NCBI GenBank assembly: GCA_963377175.1
Contig: CAUJNA010003736.1
Coordinates: 242,399 to 306,398 of the forward strand
DNA: 64,000 bases
Source of the DNA: Effrenium voratum
Taxonomy: Eukaryota > Sar > Dinophyceae > Suessiales > Symbiodiniaceae
Reading direction: 5' to 3'
Shown: piece by piece, positions 51,674 through 62,927 of the stretch
How positions within the stretch are numbered: position 1 is the first letter of the stretch
Layout: the number at the start of each line of letters is the position of its first letter
Made by a program: the position numbers and the translations under genes
The notes under the pieces: generated by a model
Told to the model about the DNA's origin: nothing
Seen by the model: only the letters and a program-made list of their open reading frames with translations
Database searches by the model: none

Positions 51674-54600
51674 GTGAGTTTTTTTTGGGAGGGTGCCCTT
51701 TTCAAGCTCGGCTTCAAGGGAAGCCAAGGACAAGTGAACTCAACCTTTCATGTCGCCGTATTTGAACCGTGATTGTTGCTGGCTGCAGGGCGGCCGCGAT
51801 GCAACCACCGGCGGCATGACCATCACCACTGGGACTGTCATCCCCACGCCCAAGGAGGCTCTGCGGAGAGTTGTGGCCATGGGTCATAACCTATGCCTCC
51901 ATTTTGGGGCGGATGAACACCCATATACCACCTATATTGATGTTCACCAGGGGTTTCCCGGGTTTTCACCCACAGCCTTCCGTCGCATCCGACATGCCAT
52001 CTGCAAGGCACGCTGTCGCCGCATGGTCACCAACGGGCCCACTTTCAACGCCTCGAGCCTCAGTGCATCTCGCACGTGCCTGCTGACGGGCGCCGGGCCG
52101 CGGATCTCTGAAAAAGTGCTGAAAGCTTCGCTGTCTCTCAGGCAGAGTGGCTGAACAAGCAGTTCAAGGTGATGAATTGGAATGCTCTTGGCTTACGCAA
52201 ATCCGATGCAACTGCTTGAAGCAACTTGGAAGTTGCGTTCGCCTGAGGTCTTGGCCGATTTGTATGCCACCGAGTCGGCCCGCACCCAAGCGTCCATGGC
52301 TGCTGAGCAAGTGAGGTGCCGTGGGTTCGCGGTTTTTTGAAGCTTAGTATCCTTTTCACCTTGGTTTTCAACGGGAAGCTAAAAAGAACAACCAAAGCCC
52401 ATTTGGTGGTTCAGACCTGGAATTCCACCGTCATGGTAATGTTTGTTGGGTCCACATCCCAATTTTGACGCAGACCCACTCCCCCAAAATGGGAACGGTT
52501 TCCTGTTGGTTTCCCTTAAAAACCACAACAACGGGTACCAACACCAAGTCAACCCATTTTGAGAAAAGACACCCATTTTGAGAAAGACTCTCATTTTGAG
52601 GAATTTCCTGGCTGTGGCTCAAAATTAGACAGGAGGGGTTACGCGGGTTTTGGTCCATGTTTCCACTTACCAAGGTTCCATTTTGGTACCGTTTTTTTGA
52701 GCCACAGCCGAATAACTCCGCACGGAGGTCTATCCTTACTGCGAGAAGTGGGCCCTGTCCTGGACTTGGCGGAAGCACCTCATCATGAAGGAGCCACATG
52801 TCTCTCTCTCTGCGGGACTCGCCCCGGAAGTGCACAAGCGCCGGACCTGTCACTCGTTGTCCGAACAACGAGTGACGGAGGGATTTAGGTGCTTTTCAAC
52901 GGTTGGATGGTTTTTTTTTGAGGTTGGTTGGTGCATTTTCAAGGTCGGGACTGGCCTTTAAAGGCTTGGATGGCTTTTCCATCGGACGTTTGGCGATTTT
53001 TGTCCGAGTTCACTTTCTTGGTTTGCTTGAACGGGCGTTATTGAGGTACCACGACCCGCACGTGACAAAGCGTGTCGGCCCCTTTTGTTTGTTGCTGGTC
53101 TCAACGGGGCCCTTTGTGGATTGAATCTGGCAATTTCGGAACATCCCCATCTCCTGTTTCGGAATTTCGGATGGGGCAGCCAGAAAACAAGCATTCTCAT
53201 TGGTCCACAGGCAAACCGGACATCCCCATCTCCAAGCTGATTGGTCTGCCCATTTTGGAGTCTGCTTGGAGGGTGCGCTATGTGTGGAAACACCTACGCC
53301 ACCCATGTTGCTGGGATGCGCTCGTGGCTCAGGAGTTGAAGTCGATGGCTGCGGACATCATCACGCTGCAGGAGGCATATCTGGGGCCCCTTAAAACTGC
53401 CATGCGCGGTGCAAACAAACTGAGGGGCGTGTTATTTGGTTATTCATAGGCTCCTTAAACGTGTTTAAAATGGGCTCCTAAAAGTGGCGAGTGGTTGCAG
53501 TTTGAGGGGTGAGACTCCGCTCAAAAGCAGCTAAGAGAGTCAGTTTGAGGATGTCACAATAATGGCGGTTGGGGGGGGGGTTATCCGTTTTTGGTGTCTT
53601 TTTTTCAGGGACACCAATGAGGGAAACCGAAGCCCATTCTTTTGGGCAAACCACATTTGGGTAATCACAACCTGATCTTAAAATGCAAAGGCGGCCGCAC
53701 CCATTTATGGCTGGGATTATCCCTTACTACCCGTTTTGATTGTGACTCAAGTGTCTTTGCCTCCAATTGGGAGCTGCCTAAATGGGTGGAGTTACTCTTT
53801 GAGACTGGAAGACCAGGCAATATGGATATGTCTTGTTTTTGAGTTGGTACCCCTGTTTAATGGCTTAGGGACACCAGAAAAACTCACTTCCGTCTCGGAT
53901 GGTCAGGTGCAGAAGGACGCCTATGACGAGTGGTTCAGGCCGGTGGCCAAAGCCGCGCTACGCTTGACTCGGAGCGGCGGCATGGCAAACTGGTTTGCCC
54001 AGAAAAGTCCTTCGACTGTCCAACAGAAAAGGGTTTTTATGATTTTCCCTTTTGCAAGAAAAGGTGTTGAATATCATTCTTCCCTTTCAAAGGAAATGCT
54101 TTGAATATAATTTCTAAAAGAAATTCCCAAATTTCGGCCAGTCTTGGAGTTTCTTTTGGCCGGGGTGCTGGTTTTCTCCGGAGGAATGGTGCCGGTTCTC
54201 GCGAGGCCGCAGCTGGCAGAAGCTGGCTACGAGGGCGTTTTTCAGCAGAAGAAGAGGGACCGCCTCCGCTTTGAAAAAGTCAAGCGATCAGAGGGTAGTT
54301 TTGCCGTTTTGATATTCACCATGCCGTCTACCATTAACATGGAGTCAAGATTGGGGAGCCCGAAATCGACATGGCTTGAATTCTTTTTGGTTTGTGCATT
54401 TCAGGGGGGTTCCCCCCCAAAGCGACGTGCGTGCGGTGACTGGGTCGCCTTCTCGAGGATCCGATCTTTCATCGGGGCAAGTACACCGCTGAAGGCAGGT
54501 CCGGTCGGTGACCCCCCAGCACACCGGCCCCGCCCCACCGCACCAAAGCATGGGCTTAAAGGGAACCCGGTGATTTGGCTGTGGGTCAAGACCGTTTTGG

Positions 54601-57600
54601 GATCCCATTGTGGGGTAGGTGCACCACCCATTTTAGTCTATTTTAGTGGGGATTGGGATGTTCACTGGGGCTACGAGCTTTTGACCCATGGCCATTTAGA
54701 CTCGAGATGTTCATTTGAAAAAGGCCCGGTGTTCCCGTGTCCCATTTGCCAGGCTGTGCGACCTTCTACAAAGTCACTCGATTCCGTCGCGTTGACAAGC
54801 AGGCTGTGGTTGCAGTGGCAGCAATGTGAACTGCTGGTCCCGAAGTGGGTGTGTGTCTTTTTTGAGGGCACCTCCTTTTGGTTGGTTTTACAGGGAAGCC
54901 CAAAGCAGAACACCGACCCCATCTGGGGGAGGTCCGATTCCTGAAAAAAGACACACCCCTCGGTCTGGTCGGTTTTTTCAAGGGACATTCAAGGAAACAA
55001 GAACACCATCCCAATGGGGCCCCTAACAAAAAAAATGCGAGACCCAGGTGTCCGCCCCATTTTTTGTTTTGTTTTATCGGCCCCCGCCATGAAGGTGGTG
55101 GACTACGATCGGGAGTCTGCCATGGAGATCCGTCAAAATACCGGTTGGGACATTGAGAACGACAAGAGACCCTGCCTCAGCGGATCGCAGAAGGGAGCAA
55201 ATGGCTTGCAGCGGTGCGAGAGATGCAGGGAATGAGAAATGGAATGAACCCAGTTGTTTCCCAAGAGAGGGACATCATAGGATGGATGGCTTTTGGTGGT
55301 GATTCCCTCATGACCCTGCTGGGCACCAGCAAGTTTGGTCCTATACGCAGGGTGGATTTTCACCTGCATTGATTGAATTGGGTTCCGCAATGTGCTCAAA
55401 CTGTATTTGTCTATGGGTTGGGTGCCCCTGCAAATGACCGTCGAACTCAAACCGGGGCTTCCCCCAAAAGGAGTTTCTACCCCCAACATGTTGTCTTTTG
55501 TTGTGTTTCATGCCAATCTGTAGGGGAGCACGTGGCAGTTGATCAAAGTAGGGCCCCCTAAAAGGGGTTGCTTTCTCCTTGATCTGCCGTGTTTGTCATT
55601 TTCCACTCCAAACGGGGTACACCCTTTGGTACATTGCGCCAGTCCGCTCTTAGGCCTTCAGAGGCTGTCCAAAGGCCTGGTGGCGTCACAGCTGTCAAAT
55701 ATTGTTTTTCCGGACTTTTGCTCACGAAAGGTTCATACCAAAGGGCCCCCAAAGCTCATACACATATTGGATATGGGTCAAGAATTTAGTCACCAGGAAT
55801 TGGACTGCAGGTTTGAGTCCTTGGTTCCATTTACTAATTTTTGCTCCACAGCCATATGACCAGCTGTCAATGCTAGCCACCAGCCACCATCATTTGTACG
55901 GGGTGTGACATTGCGGACATTCAGCAAGTTTACCGAAAGAGAGTGAACATTTGTTGCTCACCAAATTCCAGTGTCGGCTAGGCACGCCATGAATGTTAAC
56001 CATAGCTCAATTGGGTACTGTCCACATAGCTGAGGTCTGTTATAACCCCGAGCAGAACCCCTTACACAATGACCTTGGCCACAGAAGATCCCATGTAAAG
56101 CAGGTGTCTTTTGGATCTATCCTTTCAGGCGCACAGTTGGTATCTTCTACTGTAAGGGGGGGTGTACAGGTCTCAATATCTCAATGGGTCCCTCACTTCG
56201 GCCAGGCAATGTTGCCCTGGCCATACTGCTGGAAGATCTACAAATCAAGGCAAGCCCCAACAGCGGGCAGGCGCGGGCGGCGATTTTGCGATTTCTCTCT
56301 CCTCTGCGCTGCGAGTGCATGCGGCGCACGGTCAGTATCCTCTTCTTTTTTATGGTCGCTTCATTTCTTTTGCAGACAGATTTTGGGAATCTCGCAGCTT
56401 TTCGGAGACTCGATGGATGCATGGCCAGTTGATTCTTGGCAGCTCAGCTCCTAGGGTTTGGTTCGGCTCTCAAGCTTCCCTCTAAATCAGACACTTCCCC
56501 TTTTCCTTGAGAAGTGTCCCCCTTTACTTCGCCGGGGCCAGCGTAAAGTCGGAAGCAACTTTTCGCAGGCCGGGCAGCATGGAGGTCATTGCTTGGTGGT
56601 GGCAGCTTGGCGTAAGCCAACCACACAACCATGGCAAGCAGTCGGGGGAAATGGGTTTGTCTTGTCTTGAGGGTACCTATTTCTTAGAGGGGCGGTTTTA
56701 AGGGACACCAAAAGGAAACGCAATCATTTTGGGGGTCCCCTAAAAAAAGACACTCCTAAATAGACACAATTGCAACCCATGTTGGGTTTCGTCATCCTCT
56801 TTGCTCACCAATCAACTTTATGGGAAAAGGGGGTCCTTGTCCATTGCCAGATTTCGGGCATCCGTGCACCCAACCCAACCCGGCACAAGCTCCCAACCCG
56901 AAGGCCCAGTTGCATTGCCATGCTGGGAAGCAGGTTTTCGTTTTGTTTTGGCTCAAGTTTTACAGGGCTCCTCAAAAGATCTCCAATTTTGCAACCATTT
57001 GAATCATGTGGCTTTTTCAACGCCGAAGAATAAAGGGAACCCACAATTTTCAAGGCAATGTTCAGGTGTATCATGCAAGGATCCCTCTGTTTTGGACGTA
57101 GGAGCGCCGAGGGCTGCTCTTGGGGGTATGCCAATGCCCCAAAGAGAGGCCCCCATGAGCCGCTTGACACGAGCACCCCGAGCCGAACTGGGCCTGTCCC
57201 GAGGTGAACACCCACATCCTCTGCGATCCCACCTCTTCGGACGTGAAGCTGTGGCAGGCCCGTCAACGAACTTGGGTCCGTCTCAGAGTGGCCGGTTTTC
57301 TGATCAATGGGTTTGGGGGCTGTGTTCCATTTGCACATTTTTTTTTTTGGGCTTCCATGCTGAATTTCAAGTGGCGTTTTACCCTTTTTTGAGGGTACGA
57401 CATGGGCGGATGGTTTCGCGGGTCCGTTTTTTGAGGCTCGAGGTTGCTTTTTTTTTTTTTTTTTTTTTTTTTGTTTTTTTCCGGTTTCACGTTCAAATTC
57501 CAACCTAAGGCGGATTCATGCTTCTGAGATTCCCGCTATGACTCGCCATTTCAGAGAGGGAGGGGATTGGGGGGATGGGCTCATTGAGGAAGGGGATTTC

Positions 57601-57790
57601 TTCCCCAAGCCGAAGGATGTGGTGCCGTTTGCTTGTGCCTTCCTGGTGCAAGGGAAGCCAACATACAAGCATTTTAAGACATACCCTCCTTTTCCCCTAG
57701 CATGGAACCCACCAGAGAAATGGTCCCTTCAAAAGCAAGCTCGTCTAAACCAGGACCCCGACACGTCGAAGGGTTCCCAGGGCTCCTTAA

Positions 57791-57821
<31 letters not shown>

Positions 57822-60800
57822 TATATGTATATATCCATTTTGCCACCATTTGACACATGTTGACCAACATAAAGTTGGACACCACCACTTACAAGTTGCC
57901 ATGTTCAGGTGCAAAAATGTCTCCGGATCCCTGGTTTCCTGGTATCCATGGGACCCGGTTTGAGGGCCGTTTCTCGGCTCCGGCTCAGTCGCACCTTCTG
58001 ATCCAGTGCCTGAAGCACCTGCAGTGGGACCACTGGTGCGCAAAACGCGGTTGAAACGGGGTGGCCAGGCGGCGGGGTGGCCCGACTTGAAGGAATAGAT
58101 GGCCGGGAGGGAGAAAAAAAAAAGGTGGGCATTTCGAAGTAGGACCCAAAATAGGTGGTTTCCTTTTGGCTTTGTTTTCGAGAAGCCCCCCAAAATAGGT
58201 GGTTTCCTTTTGGCTTTGTTTCAAAACCACCACATTTTCGGTCCACGATTTTGAGAAACCATGGGACAGTTAGACAAGGCAATCACACAAATACCACCTG
58301 ATGTAGAGGAGCACGGTGTATTTAGCAGGTGGGTTTTGGGACACTTTAAGGAACCGGGAGTGTGGCTTTTGGGTTCCAAGTTTGTTGGCTTCCCCGTTAC
58401 GTGAGAGAGGCACCTTCCGGTGATTTGTTCAATGACTTAAACCCAGCGGTTTGTTTGTTGGGAAGCCAACTCATATGGGGTATAAGTCGCATTCTGGTGC
58501 TTCCCACGAGGACTGAAGCCGGGTTTTGGCCTGTGGGGAAATCGACCAACCCAATATTTCGTTTAAATCTCCCTTGCAACAACAGTGGACCAGCGGACGT
58601 GGGGGCCATGTTTCTGTCACGGGTGACAGCTCACACGGTCGCCCCCCCCACCCCCCCCCCACCCCCCCGTAATTACTATCAGGAGTGGGGGGTACAAATT
58701 GCCATGTGGAAACACAATGATCATTCACAGTCCCTTATGTCAGCCAAGCAATCTGCACACCCTTGCGCCTTTTCAGCCCATCATGCTCGCGGGGTGGAAC
58801 CGTGGAACCCGGTACCCAGAGCAAGGCGAAAGGTGCTTAGGATTCCTTCCCAGCTCATGAGCCGTGTGGCGATGGATTTGGGGATTCCTGCAGAATCCAG
58901 GCGCCTTGTGCAATTTGCATGTTCATTTGTATGGGGGTGTCTCTTTTGGGGCACTCCGTATAAGGGCCCTGGTTCCCTTCAAAGCAACTCCAAGATATAT
59001 CCTAATTACCAGATGGATGGGATGAACCCTACAAATTTGGGCTGTCTTTTTTGTTTGAGTTCTCTACAAAGCTGGACTTAAAATCACTGACTCGGCCGAA
59101 TTTCGAAGGCCAAACGGGATGCCAGGCCTTTGCTGCTTGCTGGCGACTTCAATTCAACTCCAGATTCTGCTGCATGAGCCCCAGCACTGAGAACTGTTCG
59201 TGCTGCCAAAACCCAAAGGCCGCAAGAAATATGGGACTCTCTGCTTCTTTCATTCCTTCTGTTTGGTTTTGTGTTTGTTTTGTCCATGGTTGAACATCAT
59301 GCAGCGCATGGATTGAATCTCACGACTGAGGTGTATGAGTACCTGAACTGTGGCTCCATAAGAGAAGACCACAAGGCCGAGCTCGCAAATGGTGGACTCT
59401 AAGGGGCGGTGCCACCTAAAATGGCGCTGTTTTTGTTGGGTGACACAGACACACCCGCGCGGAGTGGTGGAGAAGATGCCACAGAGTTTGGAGTGTTTCC
59501 AGGTACGCTTTTGGGGGTGAAGGGGGCCAAAAGGAAACCAACTACTTTGAGGGATAGTTGTTTGAGACACATCCAGTTGGGGCTGGTGACCGCCTTGTGC
59601 CGCCGCCTTTCAAAAGGGGTACCAACAGGGGCCCCAATTTTGTTGCCTGGAGCTTTTTGCGCAGGACCTGCAGCATGATCCGTCCGGGCTGCTGAGAAGG
59701 CTGGGAATTCTTTGCAGCTGTGCCATTACCCTTTCATGCCCCTGGGATGATGTTTCCCTCATACCCTCGTACCCTCGTACCCTCACACCCTCAATATACC
59801 TTCATACCCTCATACCCTGACACCCTCACACCCTCACACCCTCACACCCTCTCACAGCTTCATACTCTCATACCCTCATACCCTCGTACCCTCACACCCT
59901 CATACTCTCATACCCTTACACCCTCATACCCTCATACCATGATAACTTCACTCCCTTATACCCTATACCCTAATACCCTTATACCCTCATACCCTCACAC
60001 CCTCATACCCTCACACCCTCACCCTCCCTCATCCCTGACCCTCACACCTTCATGCCCTCATACTCAAGCAACCATTTCCAAGGTACTATCTATGCTTGGA
60101 AGGTCATTCCCCTGAGACTTGTCCCAAATTGGGCGCACCCCCCTAGGACGAGGGTGGTGTCTCTTGGTTTCTGCATTTAAGAACACCCTAAAAAGGGCAC
60201 TCAAAAAGAGGCGCACACAATGGTTGGCGCGCATCATCGACCCTCCAGCTAACAATTGTCTTCTTCCACCGCCCTGCCGTTTTTTTTCTTTTTTTTTCTC
60301 CTCGACGGACTCCCAGCCATGGGCGACCTGCCCGTTTTGGTCAGGTTCAGCCGGCAGCTTCAACACCAGCTCTGCCTGGCCACCGCCTACGCCATTTGCA
60401 ACGGCCCGGACCCGGGGAAATCTAAGGGGGAGGGGCTCCCTTTGGTTCCCGTCCTAGAGAAAGTGGCTACTGCTGCTACTACTATTTTTTGGGGGGGGAA
60501 TGTTAAAGGGAAACAAGGAAACACCCCCCCTGTGTTGTTGAGAGACCAACATGCATATGATCTTTAAGAGTTGGACCCGTGGACATGAATCGGGACCCAC
60601 CGAATTTTGATGTCCGCCCTTTGTCCCTTAACCATCATACCCCTTTGAAGCCAGTTTAAGACAACCATTATTAGCGAACCATGTTTGTTTTCCCCACTGC
60701 AATTGCTCGGTGAGTCTAAGAAAGATCCCCTAGGCCGCTGTTGAATCGACCCCGTAGTCCCATGTTTTTGTGAAACCTTCGAGGTGATGGGTTTTGCTCA

Positions 60801-62927
60801 TGAAAAGGAGTCCTGAGCCAGGTTACTGCATGCTCAGGTGGAGGTTTTGTGGACGACTTCGCGGGATTGGGATTGACATGCTCAGGTGGCGCTTTCTATA
60901 AGCTGGAGATGGCCCATGCTTCCCAGAGACACATCTTTCCAGAAAGCCAAGAATGCAAGTGGAGTGCCCCTCAAATGGGTGGGTCTTCCTTGGTGGTTGT
61001 CCCTTCAGCACTCCCCCCCCCCCAAACCAGAGAAAGAAAGAAAAGAAACAACAAATCGGTACCAGCTCCAAACAGCCCCCCCCCCCCCCCAAACCAAAGA
61101 AAGAAAGAAAATACAACGGAATGCGGTACCAGCTCCAAAAAAAATGGCACACCCTCATTGTGAGAGGGGGATTGTTAGGACACGATGCAAAGTGAGACGA
61201 TTCTCATCCAATTCGAGGCCGCGAGGCGTCCTTCACCAACTACACCGAGGCGCCGGGAATAGTATCGTGGGGATAGCATGGTTGTTGTTGGGAAACATTC
61301 TAGTGGTTTACTAGAAAGTTAGATTTTATTGTTAAGTGGTTTACTAGAAGTCTACCACATGTTATATTTTTGCTTATTGTGGTTTAGTGGTTGAAATCCA
61401 ACCACTTAACTTCCAAAGTTCAATTTGTTTTGCTTCCCTTCCAATGTCAACCAAGATAGTCCGGGATGGTGATGAACCTCTTGACCAGGGGCCTTCAACC
61501 AATGGAACAAATCCTATCAAGGGAGCCATGACCATGACACAGAGAAGAGGTTGTTGTTCATTCCAGGCTTTGTTCATCCCTTCTTCGGGCGGCCGTTTTT
61601 TTTCCTTCTTTTTCGGGGTGATGTTTTGACGTAGATCCATCGGAAGCCCCGGATTCGTTTGCATTTTTTTTGGGTCAGTTTAGGCTTGTGGCGGTCACAC
61701 GCCTCACGCAGGACTTCCAGGGCACGCTGGACTACATTTGGTTTTCGCCCGATGCCGGGGGCTCAGCATGCTTCGCTTGGGGCTGATGAAGGTCACCCTG
61801 CTTTCGGGTTTGAGTTTGAAGGGATGCACAAATCATGGACACCTATTTGCCCATTTCGACAAGGGCAAGGTGTATAGCCCCTTTCAAAAGACCCAATTCG
61901 AGCGCCCAAAACCAATTCCCGAGAACACTTTGAGTAGGCTGCATGGGGATTTGGGGTCAATCCTATAAGCATTTTGATGAGCATTTGGACTAAAAGTACA
62001 GCCGCAACTGCATGGCGCTTCAGGAGCAGGCCGAACCAGGGGGGGAGAGAAAGAAGCCTCACCCCCCTCCGATTTTTTTTTTTACCTGTTTTCGCAAGGT
62101 CTGTCAAAAACAGGTGATGTTTAGGGTTGGGTTTCTGTTTCTTGCAACGACCACTTGGGTTGGGTGAGACGTTTTTCTGTCCGAAACCCAGCGCGAGCGA
62201 CGACTGGGCCAAGCGCCAAGCGCCCAAGCGTCAGGCGCTGTCGGTGCTGGCGATCACGCAGGTGGACGATGAAGCGGAGCTGAAGAAGGAGCCAAATTGT
62301 GGGTTGTTAAGGGACACGGAAGGGAAGCTTCCCGTTTTTTTTTTTTTTTTTGTGTGGGGTGCCGTCTTAGTTTTTTCTTCAATGGAAAGCCACCCAAAAG
62401 GGGGGGTAGCCCTTGAGGTAAGGAATGGTTTTCCCCTTGACTTGCGTTGCTTCATTGCGCTGTTTGTTCTTGAGGGTGCCTTTTGTTGGGGTGGTTGTCA
62501 AGAAAAGCTGGGACACCACTTAGGTGACACCCTTCATTGTGGACAACAGTGTTGTTTTGAGGACTTAGGTGACACCCTTCATTGTGGACAACAGTGTTGT
62601 TTTGAGGGGCACCTCTTTACTTGTGGTTTCCCTGTGAATCCTAAAAGTGTATCTTCAAAAAGCTGCGCCCATCTCACTGAGCTTGAACCTAAAATCTGGG
62701 ACACTGTTTTCTTCTGGCGCAGCTTTGAGACCACCAAATCAGGTAACCCCTAGGCGGATTGGACTGGCGGTTTGGGGAATTGAGACCTGGGCAAATGGGA
62801 AACCGCCCCTTAACCACAAAGTTACCCAATCCAAACCGACGGGGCAGAGACCTCAGCTCCCGTCCAGGAGCAAGCCCTTCCTTCGAGCACTCGCCCATCA
62901 GATCACGCCCCTCATGGCGTGTGTTGA
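51485..62927 (+). CDS. Host CCR4/nocturnin/Angel-type EEP nuclease gene, at least 22 exons
   Basis: Magnesium-dependent endonuclease-exonuclease-phosphatase of the CCR4 deadenylase group, which trims mRNA poly(A) tails or related nucleotides. Most exons join in frame. Catalytic landmarks: NWNVLADLYAT (across the 52183/52248 join), YPYCEKWALSWTWRK (52728), ADIITLQE (53333), EAGYEGVFQQK (54213), HRGKYTAEGCATFYK (54458-54753), VVDYDR (55095), KGNVALAILLE (55662-56206), VNTHIL (57204), PLLLAGDFNST (59126), FTNYT (61226), GTLDYIWFSPD (61712) and SDHAP (62868). The Asn, Glu, Asp/Asn and Asp-His catalytic positions are all present, so this gene looks functional, unlike the virus. An N-terminal extension starts near 51485. 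The end at TGA 62925-62927 is tentative. Mitochondrial or cytosolic targeting cannot be judged. Confidence 0.88.
51789..51869 (+). CDS. EEP gene exon: N-terminal extension
   Basis: 27 codons, GGRDATTGGMTITTGTVIPT then PKEALRR, ending at a GT that opens a family-A element intron. Confidence 0.55.
51870..51975. mobile_element. Family-A element forming an intron, EEP gene
   Basis: The intron from GT 51870 to CACAG 51975 is essentially the element: left terminus ggccatgggtcataa, right terminus gggttttcacccacagcc. Interior is diverged but keeps 'gttcaccaggggt'. Confidence 0.65.
52142..52183 (+). CDS. EEP gene exon: start of catalytic domain
   Basis: 14 codons after TCTCAG: AEWLNKQFKVMNWN. The last Asn is the EEP metal-site Asn. 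5' site is GC at 52184; the next exon starts 64 bases on. Confidence 0.75.
52248..52310 (+). CDS. EEP gene exon: VLADLYATES
   Basis: 21 codons, joining exactly to the previous exon across a 64-base GC-AG intron; 'NxLADLYA' is the CCR4-type signature. GT site at 52311. Confidence 0.85.
52610..52709. mobile_element. Family-B element, copy 4, with perfect 15-bp termini
   Basis: ggctgtggctcaaaa at the left and its exact inverse ttttgagccacagcc at the right, inside the intron between 52310 and 52728. The perfect termini imply the youngest copy seen. Confidence 0.75.
52728..52793 (+). CDS. EEP gene exon: YPYCEKWALSW
   Basis: Reads VYPYCEKWALSWTWRKHLIM, the CCR4 'YxYCxxWALSWxYRxxLI' block. Splices at AAG|GAG, where GA opens the intron (exon end 52790 or 52793 by repeat ambiguity). 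Confidence 0.88.
53333..53374 (+). CDS. EEP gene exon: ADIITLQE
   Basis: 14 codons, ELKSMAADIITLQE. The final Glu is the EEP metal ligand. GC site at 53375. Confidence 0.9.
53907..53945 (+). CDS. EEP gene exon
   Basis: 13 codons, VQKDAYDEWFRPV, joining 'LQE' to 'LAEAGYEG'. GC site at 53946. Confidence 0.85.
54213..54257 (+). CDS. EEP gene exon: GYEGVFQQK
   Basis: 15 codons, LAEAGYEGVFQQKKR. GA site at 54258; in frame with 54458. Confidence 0.88.
54458..54494 (+). CDS. EEP gene exon: HRGKYTAEG
   Basis: DPIFHRGKYTAEG with the last Gly split across a GC-AG intron. Confidence 0.88.
54577..54692. mobile_element. Family-A inverted-repeat element, copy 4
   Basis: Left terminus ggctgtgggtcaaga, right terminus gcttttgacccatggcc, inside the intron 54495-54752. 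Interior shares 'cacccattttag' and 'gggatgttcactgggg' with 39667. Confidence 0.7.
54753..54802 (+). CDS. EEP gene exon: CATFYKVTRF
   Basis: Completes GCATFYKVTRFRRVDKQ; 'G-C-A-x-F-Y/F' is a CCR4-group motif. GC site at 54803. Confidence 0.88.
55095..55160 (+). CDS. EEP gene exon: VVDYDR
   Basis: Reads VVDYDRESAMEIR; right border approximate. Confidence 0.7.
55643..55674 (+). CDS. EEP gene exon: LQRLSKG
   Basis: Reads PLLGLQRLSK with the next Gly split over a GC-AG intron into 56206. Confidence 0.7.
55773..55853. mobile_element. Family-B inverted-repeat element, copy 5
   Basis: atatgggtcaagaatt at left; interior 'caccaggaattggactgcag' and 'ttggttccatttac'; the right end is shortened to ttttgctccacagcc. 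Confidence 0.5.
56206..56249 (+). CDS. EEP gene exon: NVALAILLEDL
   Basis: GNVALAILLEDLQIK, the conserved 'KGNVALxxxLE' block. GC site at 56250. Confidence 0.88.
57204..57257 (+). CDS. EEP gene exon: VNTHILCDP
   Basis: 18 codons, VNTHILCDPTSSDVKLWQ; 'NTHLxxxP..xDVKLxQ' is characteristic of CCR4-type EEP proteins. GC site at 57258. Confidence 0.9.
57783..57835. repeat. (AT)n microsatellite
   Basis: More than 20 AT steps, intronic. A T run of about 28 lies at 57446-57480. Confidence 0.9.
57989..58023 (+). CDS. EEP gene exon: HLLIQCLKHL
   Basis: SHLLIQCLKHLQ with the last codon split; GT site at 58024. Confidence 0.7.
59126..59171 (+). CDS. EEP gene exon: GDFNST catalytic motif
   Basis: PLLLAGDFNSTPDSA; the Asp and Asn of GDFN are catalytic. 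GC site at 59172. Confidence 0.92.
59331..59391 (+). CDS. EEP gene exon: VYEYLNCG
   Basis: VYEYLNCGSIREDHKAELAN; matches the 'SxVYEYLxxGxxxxDH' block. GT site at 59392. Confidence 0.88.
59745..60062. repeat. Minisatellite (about 10-11 bp, 'cataccctca')
   Basis: About 30 diverged units of 'cataccctca'/'cacaccctca' within an EEP intron. Confidence 0.9.
60317..60410 (+). CDS. EEP gene exon: LQHQLCLATAYA
   Basis: AMGDLPVLVRFSRQLQHQLC then LATAYAICNG. In phase with 59391; right border approximate. Confidence 0.75.
61226..61249 (+). CDS. EEP gene exon: FTNYT
   Basis: Eight codons, ASFTNYTE; GC site at 61250, joining 'DFQGTLDYI'. Confidence 0.88.
61712..61753 (+). CDS. EEP gene exon: GTLDYIWFSPD
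   Basis: 14 codons, DFQGTLDYIWFSPD, a strongly conserved EEP block. GC site at 61754. Confidence 0.92.
62235..62288 (+). CDS. EEP gene exon: ALSVLAITQVDDEAEL
   Basis: 18 codons; completes 'SPDALSV'. GA site at 62289, with AAG|GAG mirrored at the acceptor CAG|GAG. Confidence 0.85.
62517..62606. repeat. Tandem duplication of about 45 bp
   Basis: 'acttaggtgacacccttcat' and the following 'tgtggacaacagtgttgttt' occur twice without change, so the event is recent. Intronic. Confidence 0.9.
62868..62927 (+). CDS. EEP gene exon: LPS...SDHAP, likely last catalytic exon
   Basis: EQALPSSTRPSDHAP; Asp-His is the final EEP catalytic pair. The frame then meets TGA at 62925-62927; alternatively it splices at 'catg|gcgtgt' to a further exon. 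Confidence 0.8.
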   Translation, partial: EQALPSSTRPSDHAPHGVC

